Assembly: GCA_028819435.1 (NCBI GenBank)
Contig: JAPPLK010000089.1
Location: forward strand, 1 to 64,000
Length of the DNA stretch: 64,000 nt
Source: Nitrospira sp.
Lineage (GTDB): Bacteria > Nitrospirota > Nitrospiria > Nitrospirales > UBA8639
Direction of reading: 5' to 3'
Position numbers and translations under genes: made by a program. The notes below the pieces were generated by a model that searched no databases, was not told where the DNA came from, and worked only from the letters and a program-made list of their open reading frames with translations. This document shows positions 17,369-24,505 of the stretch, piece by piece. Positions within the stretch are counted from its first letter, which is position 1. Each line of letters begins with the position of its first letter.

Positions 17369-17490
17369 CAGACTGTTCAAAAAGTTCACCAGCAAGGCCG
17401 CAGGCAGTGAGAAGGCTGAGGCGTACGAGAAAAGTACGTTGAAGCCTTCGAGCAACGAGAACGCCGCTGGCGGGCTTTTTCAACAGTCTG
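17369..17490. repeat. 122-bp palindromic repeat between nuoD and nuoG
   Basis: The ends are near-perfect inverted copies: CAGACTGTTCAAAAAG at 17369-17384 and CTTTTTCAACAGTCTG at 17475-17490, with one mismatch. The interior has further partial symmetry (CCAGCAAGGCCGC versus GCCGCTGGCGGG) around a GTACGAGAAAAGTAC centre. The right end touches the nuoD stop codon at 17491. I recall repeats of this type as frequent in Nitrospira-like genomes. It could act as a strong hairpin in the nuo transcript. Confidence 0.85.
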
Positions 17491-18741
17491 TCAGCGGTCG
17501 CATTCTCCCATCACGATATCGTACGACCCAAAAATCGTGACCGCGTCGGCGATCATGTAACCCTTGGCCATATAATCGAACGCCCCCATGTGGATAAAGG
17601 ACGGGGAGCGGATCTTCAGGCGATACGGATTCCCACCGCCCGTGCTCACGATATAAAACCCCAACTCGCCTTTATGCGCTTCGGTTCCACAGTAAATCTC
17701 CCCGGGCGGGGCATCAAACCCCTGGGAAAACAGTTTGAACTGCTGGATCATGGATTCGAGATTCGTGAACACCCGGTCCTTGGGGGGCAGGGTGACGCTG
17801 GGCACGTCGGCCATCACCGGGCCTTCCTTCGGCATCTGGTCCATGCACTGGCGAATGATCTTGATGCTCTCACGCATTTCCTCGATTCGGATCCAATACC
17901 GGTCATACGTGTCGCCGTTCTTGCCGACCGGCACGCTGAACTCGCACTTGGGATAGGCGCCATACGATTCGTATTTGCGCAAGTCGTAATCCACACCGGA
18001 CCCTCGCAACGTCGGCCCGCTTAACCCATACCCCAACGCATCCTCCGCGGAGATGACCGCGACGCCCACGGTCCGCGCCAGCCAAATGCGATTTTTTTCC
18101 AGGAACACCACGTATTCGTCGATCTTCGGAGGAAAGTACGCAAGAAAATCCCGAATCTTGGTCTCCAGTGAAGCGGTAAAGTCGCGTTCCACGCCGCCGA
18201 TCCGATACCAACTGGTCGTCAGCCGCGCCCCACACAATTCATCGAACCAGTCGAGCAGAATTTCGCGGTCACGGAACGTGTAGAAAAACACGGTCATCGC
18301 CCCGATATCGAGCGCCTGCGTCCCCAACCAGAACAGGTGCCCGATAATCCGCTGGACTTCCGCCACGATGGTGCGCAAATATTCCGCCCGCTCGGGTACG
18401 GTGACGTTCATCAATTTCTCCACGGCCCGGCAATACGCGAAGTTGTTGTACATCGCGCAGACGTAATCGAGACGGTCAGTATGGGGAATGAATTGATGAT
18501 ACGTCCCGTATTCAGCGAGTTTTTCCACGCCGCGATGGAGAAAGCCCATGACCACCGTGGATTTCGTGATCCGCTCTCCTTCGAGGTCGAGGATCACTTT
18601 CAGCACGCCATGCGTCGCGGGATGCTGCGGCCCCATGTTCAACAGCAATTCCTCGGTCCGCAGGATCGGCAGGTCCCTGGTCTCCGGATGAGCCGGATCG
18701 ACTTTATAAATGGTTTCGCGTTGGTCCTCTAAATGCGCCAT
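17491..18741 (-). CDS. nuoD: NADH-quinone oxidoreductase subunit D
   Basis: 416 residues. LLNMGPQHPATHGVLKVIL is the conserved N-terminal loop lining the quinone site. The C-terminal FGSYDIVMGECDR is the usual NuoD ending. It is the 49-kDa homologue of NiFe-hydrogenase large subunits. It follows nuoC by 24 bases; its stop directly abuts the 122-bp repeat. Confidence 0.96.
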   Translation of the reverse strand: MAHLEDQRETIYKVDPAHPETRDLPILRTEELLLNMGPQHPATHGVLKVILDLEGERITKSTVVMGFLHRGVEKLAEYGTYHQFIPHTDRLDYVCAMYNNFAYCRAVEKLMNVTVPERAEYLRTIVAEVQRIIGHLFWLGTQALDIGAMTVFFYTFRDREILLDWFDELCGARLTTSWYRIGGVERDFTASLETKIRDFLAYFPPKIDEYVVFLEKNRIWLARTVGVAVISAEDALGYGLSGPTLRGSGVDYDLRKYESYGAYPKCEFSVPVGKNGDTYDRYWIRIEEMRESIKIIRQCMDQMPKEGPVMADVPSVTLPPKDRVFTNLESMIQQFKLFSQGFDAPPGEIYCGTEAHKGELGFYIVSTGGGNPYRLKIRSPSFIHMGAFDYMAKGYMIADAVTIFGSYDIVMGECDR

Positions 18742-18765
18742 GGTTGCTTCTCGAACAGTGCCGGC

Positions 18766-19266
18766 TCAGGAAGCCGCACCCTCATTCAGAAAATCAAACG
18801 TATCGCGCCAACCCTTCCCTTGCAGCGGGAAATCCTTTCGCAACGGATAGCCTTCGGGGAAGTCGTCCGGCATCAAAATCCGCCGCATGTCCGGGTGGTT
18901 GTTAAACCGGATACCCATCATGTCGAACACTTCCCGTTCCATGAAATTCGCGCCCGGCCATATATCCGTCAACGAATCCACGTAACAATCGTGTTCAGGA
19001 ACCCGCGTTTTCACGCGAATCCGATGGCGATGGCGGATGGAATAGACCTCGTACACCACTTCAAAGCGTTCCTCTTCATCCGGCCAATCCACCGAACTGA
19101 CGAGCACGATGTAATCGCAAGCCATGGCCGGATCATCCTTCAGGAAACGGCCGATCGCGTGCAGGGCCTCGCGTTTCACCGTCACGGCCAAGTCACCCCG
19201 CCATTCCTGAGCACTCAGGAATCCGTCAGGAAACCGGGCCTGGATGGCTTCGGCAAGAGGATGCAT
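18766..19266 (-). CDS. nuoC: NADH-quinone oxidoreductase subunit C
   Basis: 166 residues from the ATG at 19264-19266, chosen because it overlaps the nuoB stop by one base (TAATG) and gives the normal length. A longer frame to 19389 would run into nuoB. The motif ERFEVVYEVYSIRHRHRIRVK and DIWPGANFMEREVFDMMGI are conserved in the 30-kDa subunit. nuoC and nuoD are separate genes here, not fused. Confidence 0.95.
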   Translation of the reverse strand: MHPLAEAIQARFPDGFLSAQEWRGDLAVTVKREALHAIGRFLKDDPAMACDYIVLVSSVDWPDEEERFEVVYEVYSIRHRHRIRVKTRVPEHDCYVDSLTDIWPGANFMEREVFDMMGIRFNNHPDMRRILMPDDFPEGYPLRKDFPLQGKGWRDTFDFLNEGAAS

Positions 19267-19802
19267 TACCCGATCCCCTTCTCCTTGGGCCTGACCTGTT
19301 CGGGCTGTTTGGTAAAGACCCGCTTCTGCATAATCTGATCCTGAAGTTTCAAAATCCCGTCGAATAGGGCTTCGGGGGTCGGCGGGCATCCGGGCACGTA
19401 AATATCGACCGGCACGAATCGATCCACACCCTGGACCACGCTGTAACTATCGTAAATGTTCCCGGACGTGGCGCAGGATCCCATGGAAATGACGTATTTG
19501 GGTTCGGGCATCTGGTCGTAGATTTTGCGAATGACCGGAGCCATACGCCGGCACACCGTGCCCGCCACGATCATGAGATCGGATTGTCGTGGAGAACCAC
19601 GAAACACGCCAGCCCCGTACCGGTCGACGTCATACCGGGAGGAGACCGCGGCAATCATTTCGATCGCGCAACAGGCCAACCCGAACGTCATCGGCCAGAG
19701 CGATCCTTTGCGCGCCCAATTCGCGGCCTTTTCCAGAGACAGCGTGATGACCCCGATATCGCCGTCCTTCTCGTGCTTTTTCCCTATTTGGATCAGTCCC
19801 AC
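19266..19802 (-). CDS. nuoB: NADH-quinone oxidoreductase subunit B
   Basis: About 178 residues. [18 protein letters not shown] and GCPPTPE supply the cysteines of cluster N2, which reduces quinone. The start is taken at GTG 19800-19802 (VGLIQIG), matching the usual N-terminus and overlapping the nuoA end. An upstream GTG at 19821-19823 would add seven residues (MEKGRAG) and overlap nuoA further. Confidence 0.94.
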   Translation of the reverse strand: MGLIQIGKKHEKDGDIGVITLSLEKAANWARKGSLWPMTFGLACCAIEMIAAVSSRYDVDRYGAGVFRGSPRQSDLMIVAGTVCRRMAPVIRKIYDQMPEPKYVISMGSCATSGNIYDSYSVVQGVDRFVPVDIYVPGCPPTPEALFDGILKLQDQIMQKRVFTKQPEQVRPKEKGIG

Positions 19803-20179
19803 TCCAGCGCGCCCTTTCTCCACGCATACACGTAGGCCACGACAAACAGACCGATGAAAATCATCATTTCAATGAGGCCGATCACGCCCAGTTGGTCAAA
19901 AGTGACGGCCCAGGGATAGAGAAAAATGACTTCAATATCGAAAATGACAAAGAGCATCGCAATGACGTAATACCGGACGGGAAACGGCATCCGGGAATCG
20001 GAAAACGGCTCGCTGCCGCATTCATACACACTCAATTTTTCATCTTCGGGATACTTCGGTTGGACGAGATAACTCAGGAGGAGCGTCACGACGCCAAATC
20101 CCGCTGCCAGGATAATAAACACGACGATCGGCGAATATTTCGCGAGATAGTCCAGAAACAGATCCAAGCCACCGACCAT
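19793..20179 (-). CDS. nuoA: NADH-quinone oxidoreductase subunit A
   Basis: 128 residues, three transmembrane helices. [12 protein letters not shown] carries the conserved cysteine loop between helices 1 and 2, and [25 protein letters not shown] is typical NuoA. It is the first gene of the operon, so the operon promoter should lie in the 539-base region upstream. Confidence 0.96.
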   Translation of the reverse strand: MVGGLDLFLDYLAKYSPIVVFIILAAGFGVVTLLLSYLVQPKYPEDEKLSVYECGSEPFSDSRMPFPVRYYVIAMLFVIFDIEVIFLYPWAVTFDQLGVIGLIEMMIFIGLFVVAYVYAWRKGALEWD

Positions 20180-20498
20180 AGGGATTTAACCTTGCAGGAA
20201 CCTGCCCCCGACATCCGGGGTCAAAAACTTCAATCTTTTCGCACAATTCTGGATCGTAGCACCCCATTTTCCAACGAATCAAGAGAACAAAAGACCTACC
20301 ATCGCGTTTCAAAAGCCCCATGGTCGCGTCGATCGACAAACTGCAATGCAAACTTAATGACTTGGCAGAAGTTTGTGGGAATCCCACGACTTCCCATTCC
20401 ACCAGAGCGGTTTTGCGCGCGCTTGACAAAAATAAGACCAATATATGACGTCGACTTGGCTGATACAGGCGGGGAACGAGGAAAGGGTTGCGAAAGGC

Positions 20499-20533
20499 CC
20501 CCTCACCCCAGCCCTCTCCCACAATGGGGAGAG
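20499..20533. repeat. dispersed CCCTCACCCCAGCCCTCTCCC-type repeat
   Basis: A segment of the form CCCCTCACCCCAGCCC followed by the small hairpin CTCTCCC-ACAAT-GGGGAGAG. A second copy lies at 29223-29260. This motif family is widespread as short intergenic repeats in many bacterial genomes. Confidence 0.6.
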
Positions 20534-20544
20534 GGAGACATACG

Positions 20545-20656
20545 GCACGCATTATTGCGCCATATACTGTATTTATTTGGCGCAATTATCAGAAAATACC
20601 CCTCGTTACTTGATTTATTTTGCACAATTATGACAAGTGCGCCAAATAAACGTGCC
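20545..20656. repeat. short inverted-repeat element with interrupted left end
   Basis: TTTATTTGGCGCA (20572-20584) and TGCGCCAAATAAA (20638-20650) are perfect 13-bp inverted repeats 53 bases apart. The right copy continues into CGTGCC (20651-20656) and GGCACG occurs on the left at 20545-20550, but with a 21-base interruption. Removing that insert would give a 19-bp terminal repeat, GGCACGTTTATTTGGCGCA. Internal CAATTAT boxes are also repeated. This may be a mobile-element remnant or a multi-site operator upstream of nuoA. Confidence 0.5.
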
Positions 20657-20718
20657 ATAACGAGTTACTGCAACTGAGACAAGAACCGAGCCTCTGTGGA
20701 AGAACGACGCCAGAGCCG

Positions 20719-23124
20719 TTACCCGAGGCGTTGTTCGATTCCGGTAAGCCGGGAAAGATTGTGTTTGTCCCTTTCGAACGTTGCACGGGCCCTCTCGTAT
20801 GAAGCGGTGGTTTTCCTGCAAACCAAGGTGTACGGGCGGCCCCGGCGCTCCGTCACGTGTGTCAGGTCGCAACGATTCCCGTCAATGATCCGGTGCAGAT
20901 GCATGCGCCGCTCCTTGTTTAACGGCATGCGGCATTCCCGCTCGACCGGATTTCCCAGGAAACGGCTCAGGACTTGACAGTCAGCACAATGGCAGGAAAG
21001 CGCATCGGCGCGCCGATAGTCCGTGGGCGGCTGCGGAGCCTGTGCGGTTCGCTCCTGCAATTCGCGCCGGCACGTTGATAGCCAGCGTGCAATCGCCTCG
21101 CTGGGCGGCGACCGCGTTCCAAGGCGGGAATCGAGCTTGAAGATTGCGGCCAAGTGCGTCCTGGTCAATTCATACTTGTCGCGACGGGCCAAGGCATGCT
21201 CGAGCACTTTCCGCAACGGGCCTTCCGCATCGACGTCCAGCATCGCGCTCACCAACGCGCAGAGCAAGGCGGTACGGTCAAGCTTTTGGGCTTGTCTCTG
21301 GTCTTCTAGAGCCTGACTGTCAACCCACTCCAGTGACAGGGTGGCGGGTCGATCAAATCGAACTGCAACTTGAACGTCCGGAGCCTGATCGTCAAATCTC
21401 TCCAGTGACAGGGCAGCGCGCTCGCACAGGCGAGTGCAGAGCGCGAGGTCGTCCACGTCGTTGTCGGGCTGGCGGCAAAGCAAGGATAGCAGTTCCGCGT
21501 TCCTGAGAAGCGTTATTTCCGTAACGGCGCCGATCACTTGCGCCAACTCCGCCTCGAAACCGGCCAAGCCTTGGCGCTTGCAGAATTTTACGAACTCGCG
21601 GGGGAATTTGATGCCACCATCGTTCGGTGCGACCTCGGACAGGAACAGACGCATCAGGTCCGGATCGTCCAGCGTGCCCAGCAGCTTGAGGAATACGCTT
21701 CGATCCGTTTCACCGTTGCTATCGTCAAACCACCCACTACACGGCAGGACCCAGTTATCAATGATGGCTCCTGCAAATTTCAAACAGTCCATCCGCTGTG
21801 CTGCCCGCTGCATCCCGGAAGCCCGTTTCAGGGCTTTCACCATCGCTTCCAGACCGCCGATGGCAGCCTCCGTTCCGGCGCGGCACAACACGGAGAAGTG
21901 GTGCTCTCGTGGCCAGATCAGAACCGCGGCCCGGTGGTACCACCGCGCCAGGGTTATGCCCTCGTTACCGGTATAGCCTTGGAGTTCTTCCTCGCTTGGA
22001 TTATTGGTGTCAAAGGCTGCGGCGACGATTTCACCGTCATCCAGTTCCATCCTGCCGAACCGGCAGGTGTCCCCGTGACGGTCTGACCAGTCATTCGCCG
22101 TCAAACTGGTCTCGAAGATTTCACTCATCTCATGTTCGCTGTCGATGTCTCCTTCAACGGCATCATTATCGTCACGCCGGTAATAGTACCTCCGACCCTG
22201 ATGGAAATAATCGTCTTCGCCATATTCGACGGCGCCATACTGCCACAGGGTGACCAGGGCCAGGTGCGCAACGCAGCCGGCCTGCTCCGCCGCCTCAAAC
22301 AACACCTCTGCCCGTGCGCGATCGACGCCCTTGAGTTTGTTCAGCGTAAGCCCGTCCCGCGTGTACCGATGCTCCAGGGTTACGGCGAGTTTTTCCGTTT
22401 CTCCCTTCTCACGCCACGCTCCGAGAAGTTGCGCAACCTTGGCGCCCACGGTGCCATACGACGGTGCATTGAGACCTGGCCTGCCTGAGGACTTGGTGAG
22501 CGTCACGTTGTAGGCCAGGCACAGGCGATAACCACCGCTCAGGGGTTTGACCTCATGCTGGCAGTCGGCATAAAAGGCCGCGTAACTCAATTCCAGCCCG
22601 GAGGCTGCGCCGGGAAAAATGATCTCATGCGCCCGGCCTTCGTGCCGGATAACCAACTCCCCGCCTTCATGCACCGACGGCAAAGCGACGATCAACGTCG
22701 CCACCATTCCGTCCAGCTTTTCCCCGTCACGGTGCGGCAGGAAGAAACTCCCCTTCTCGTAGACCAGTAGCTTGTACAGGTGTGCGGACAGTTTGCGTTC
22801 CTCAAGGCCCAGTCGCTGTTGGACTTCATGGAGAAGCGACTCGATCAACAACTCCCACTTCGGGTTGATCAACTCGAAACGCGCTGGATCCATCTCCCAC
22901 ACGCGGCGCACGTCGGTATCCACCAGTGTTTGCGTACCCTTGCCGTAGGGCGCCTGGCGGCATCTCTTTATCAGGGCGCGTGCCTGAATCTCTGCCAGCG
23001 GCAGACGTAGCGTACCCACTCCCTCAACCTCCAGGCCCGGCATCGTCATAGGCAGATCGCCAGCCGCAGAGACATCCCCCGGCCGGTCGACTTTGGCAAG
23101 GGATCGAATCAAATCTTCATACAT
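20719..23124 (-). CDS. large protein with 2OG-Fe(II) oxygenase (prolyl-4-hydroxylase-like) domain
   Basis: 801 residues. Residues about 115-207 carry the double-stranded beta-helix signature of 2-oxoglutarate/iron dioxygenases: H131-R-D133 as iron ligands, the second histidine H190 in CQHEV, and R200 in GGYRLCLAYNV for 2-oxoglutarate. The remaining 590 residues are unassigned. Two DRPATLSLE / ERAALSLERFDDQ segments (about 560-610) look repeated, and the C-terminus has CHCADC and RECR/RCD cysteines that might bind zinc. The substrate is unknown. It stands alone between repeat-bearing spacers. Confidence 0.75.
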   Translation of the reverse strand: MYEDLIRSLAKVDRPGDVSAAGDLPMTMPGLEVEGVGTLRLPLAEIQARALIKRCRQAPYGKGTQTLVDTDVRRVWEMDPARFELINPKWELLIESLLHEVQQRLGLEERKLSAHLYKLLVYEKGSFFLPHRDGEKLDGMVATLIVALPSVHEGGELVIRHEGRAHEIIFPGAASGLELSYAAFYADCQHEVKPLSGGYRLCLAYNVTLTKSSGRPGLNAPSYGTVGAKVAQLLGAWREKGETEKLAVTLEHRYTRDGLTLNKLKGVDRARAEVLFEAAEQAGCVAHLALVTLWQYGAVEYGEDDYFHQGRRYYYRRDDNDAVEGDIDSEHEMSEIFETSLTANDWSDRHGDTCRFGRMELDDGEIVAAAFDTNNPSEEELQGYTGNEGITLARWYHRAAVLIWPREHHFSVLCRAGTEAAIGGLEAMVKALKRASGMQRAAQRMDCLKFAGAIIDNWVLPCSGWFDDSNGETDRSVFLKLLGTLDDPDLMRLFLSEVAPNDGGIKFPREFVKFCKRQGLAGFEAELAQVIGAVTEITLLRNAELLSLLCRQPDNDVDDLALCTRLCERAALSLERFDDQAPDVQVAVRFDRPATLSLEWVDSQALEDQRQAQKLDRTALLCALVSAMLDVDAEGPLRKVLEHALARRDKYELTRTHLAAIFKLDSRLGTRSPPSEAIARWLSTCRRELQERTAQAPQPPTDYRRADALSCHCADCQVLSRFLGNPVERECRMPLNKERRMHLHRIIDGNRCDLTHVTERRGRPYTLVCRKTTASYERARATFERDKHNLSRLTGIEQRLG

Positions 23125-23196
23125 GAATTCACTCCGGATCAGGACATCTCGGCATCACACTCGGTCCAAGGTCGAGGGGAGAAGGGGAAGGGAGAT

Positions 23197-23412
23197 TTAG
23201 TAGGGGCGAACCTGTGTGTTCGCCCTTCGCATATCCTGAGGCGGACGTTTCAAGTCTTTGGGAGGCTCCGATTGTGAACTTTCCCATTCATTCGTCAGAG
23301 GAGAGACCGCATTGGCCTTCTTTCGCCGATGGATCTGCGTTTGAATGCGTTTCGGCGGTGCTTCGTTGGATTGTCGTTTTTTATCCGGTTGAACGCGATT
23401 CATCATAGACAC
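23197..23412 (-). CDS. doubtful small basic frame
   Basis: 71 residues, strongly basic and low in hydrophobics, starting at GTG with no good ribosome binding site. Its last dozen residues (ANTQVRPY) are encoded by the GGGCGAAC repeat. It overlaps the stop of the better supported upstream gene by ten bases. It is listed because of that position, but it is probably not a gene. Confidence 0.15.
   Translation of the reverse strand: MSMMNRVQPDKKRQSNEAPPKRIQTQIHRRKKANAVSPLTNEWESSQSEPPKDLKRPPQDMRRANTQVRPY
23203..23226. repeat. GGGCGAAC hairpin repeat
   Basis: GGGCGAAC-6-GTTCGCCC forms an eight-bp hairpin just downstream of the small genes at 23.2-23.7 kb. One arm of the same family (GGTTCGCCCCTAC) appears at about 29074-29097 at the start of another gene. 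It may act as a terminator-like structure, but no T-run follows. Confidence 0.55.
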
Positions 23413-23684
23413 CCGGCATGATAGGCAAAAGCGGTGTTAGCCCTTTTGAGGAAAAGCCTCGGAGAGAAACGATCAGGACCGGGGGCGTTTGCCAATTCTT
23501 TGATGGCAAGCTGCAACTCGGATTGAATCATCTCCATCAGCGGCTCACGAAAGTTTTTCGTTTTTAAGGCCGTCCGTAATTCCTCTTCCGTGACTTCCTG
23601 AATCACCGAGGCCAGAGTGTTGTGGATTGTGGTCCGGACACTCTCTCGAATAACCGACTTTATACCGGCAGTGGAACTTGGCAT
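23403..23684 (-). CDS. small hypothetical protein
   Basis: 93 residues, predicted mostly alpha-helical with amphipathic segments (VIRESVRTTIHNTLASVIQEV, MEMIQSELQLAIKEL). No family recognised. The ATG at 23682-23684 is preceded by an excellent AAGGAGGAAGGAG ribosome binding site, which is the main support. The pattern TTIHNTLASVIQEVTEEEL suggests an oligomerising helix. Confidence 0.55.
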   Translation of the reverse strand: MPSSTAGIKSVIRESVRTTIHNTLASVIQEVTEEELRTALKTKNFREPLMEMIQSELQLAIKELANAPGPDRFSPRLFLKRANTAFAYHAGCL

Positions 23685-23801
23685 GGCTCCTTCCTCCTTC
23701 TTCCGTCAAGACGCCATCTTAAAAGATCTATATGCGTAAGTCTACCGATGGTACTTGGCTATCACTCCTCTCTTGAGGGAGAGTCGGTAAGCCAAGAGCC
23801 T

Positions 23802-23821
23802 GCCCCCGCGAAAGCGGGGGC
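23802..23821. repeat. GCCCCCGC hairpin
   Basis: GCCCCCGC-GAAA-GCGGGGGC is a perfect 8-bp stem with a GAAA tetraloop. It belongs to a common intergenic repeat family. It lies downstream of the EF-hand gene (minus strand) and could help terminate it, though no uridine run is visible. Confidence 0.5.
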
Positions 23822-23877
23822 AAAGCCCGCCGGCGAATCGGTGGGGGCACCACCAATCACAAAAAACCGACAAAGTC

Positions 23878-24420
23878 TTACGGAGAAGGCGCGGACCACT
23901 GTGGAATACGCGAAGGCTCTTTTTCCAGGTGGCTGGTATCATACGTCCGTTCATTGCCGGTGATGCCGTCCTCATCGGGGTCCGACCACATCTCGCCTTT
24001 GCCCGTTTCAAATTCCCCGTTCCCGTTGACATCCAACCAATAGAACAACGGAGACCCGACCGTCACGACCACCGGCGTGCCGAATTCATCCAGCCAGACC
24101 TTGTAGGTCCGCCGGGCGGTCATGTAATTCACCACGCCGTCCCCGTTCATATCGAATTCCCGGAAGAACAAATCATTGCGCCAGTCGTAAAAGGCCTTGA
24201 CCTCACGATCGTCGAATTCTTCAGGTTCTTCCGGGAGAGGTGAGAAATCGCGCAAATGCGTTTCATGGGAAGACTGGGTAGCCGAAGGGCTCGGGGGAGA
24301 AATCGGTGCCTCTTCCTGCCCATACACCCATACGGCCGGCATGCCCACGATCAGGGAGAGAGCCCAGAGCATCAGATAAAAGGCACCGTTCCATGTCCTC
24401 TTGGCAATTATGACCTGCAT
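23878..24420 (-). CDS. exported EF-hand calcium-binding protein
   Basis: 180 residues. A basic N-terminus and hydrophobic segment (about 11-33) form a signal peptide or anchor, followed by a proline-rich linker. Three calcium-loop-like segments are visible: DMNGDGVVNY from residue 90, DVNGNGEFE from 130, and DPDEDGITGNE from 148. DxNxDG spacing is typical of EF-hand or dockerin-like loops. The role is unknown; a periplasmic or surface location is likely. Confidence 0.7.
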   Translation of the reverse strand: MQVIIAKRTWNGAFYLMLWALSLIVGMPAVWVYGQEEAPISPPSPSATQSSHETHLRDFSPLPEEPEEFDDREVKAFYDWRNDLFFREFDMNGDGVVNYMTARRTYKVWLDEFGTPVVVTVGSPLFYWLDVNGNGEFETGKGEMWSDPDEDGITGNERTYDTSHLEKEPSRIPQWSAPSP

Positions 24421-24505
24421 CTCAAGTCCCCATGGGTCCCACCAAGCCCAAAAACCGGCTTTTCTCTCGTTGTGAGGTCACCATTCCTTTGGCACAATAG
24501 CCCGT

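Larger units (their letters stand above)
20180..20718. other. upstream region of the nuo operon, repeat-rich
   Basis: 539 bases between nuoA and the convergently arranged oxygenase-like gene. It must contain the nuo promoter but no clear minus-strand promoter was recognised. It holds a dispersed repeat (20499-20533) and a compact inverted-repeat element (20545-20656). A TTGACA-like hexamer followed by TATATG near 20424-20450 points to the plus strand and has no gene downstream. Confidence 0.5.
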
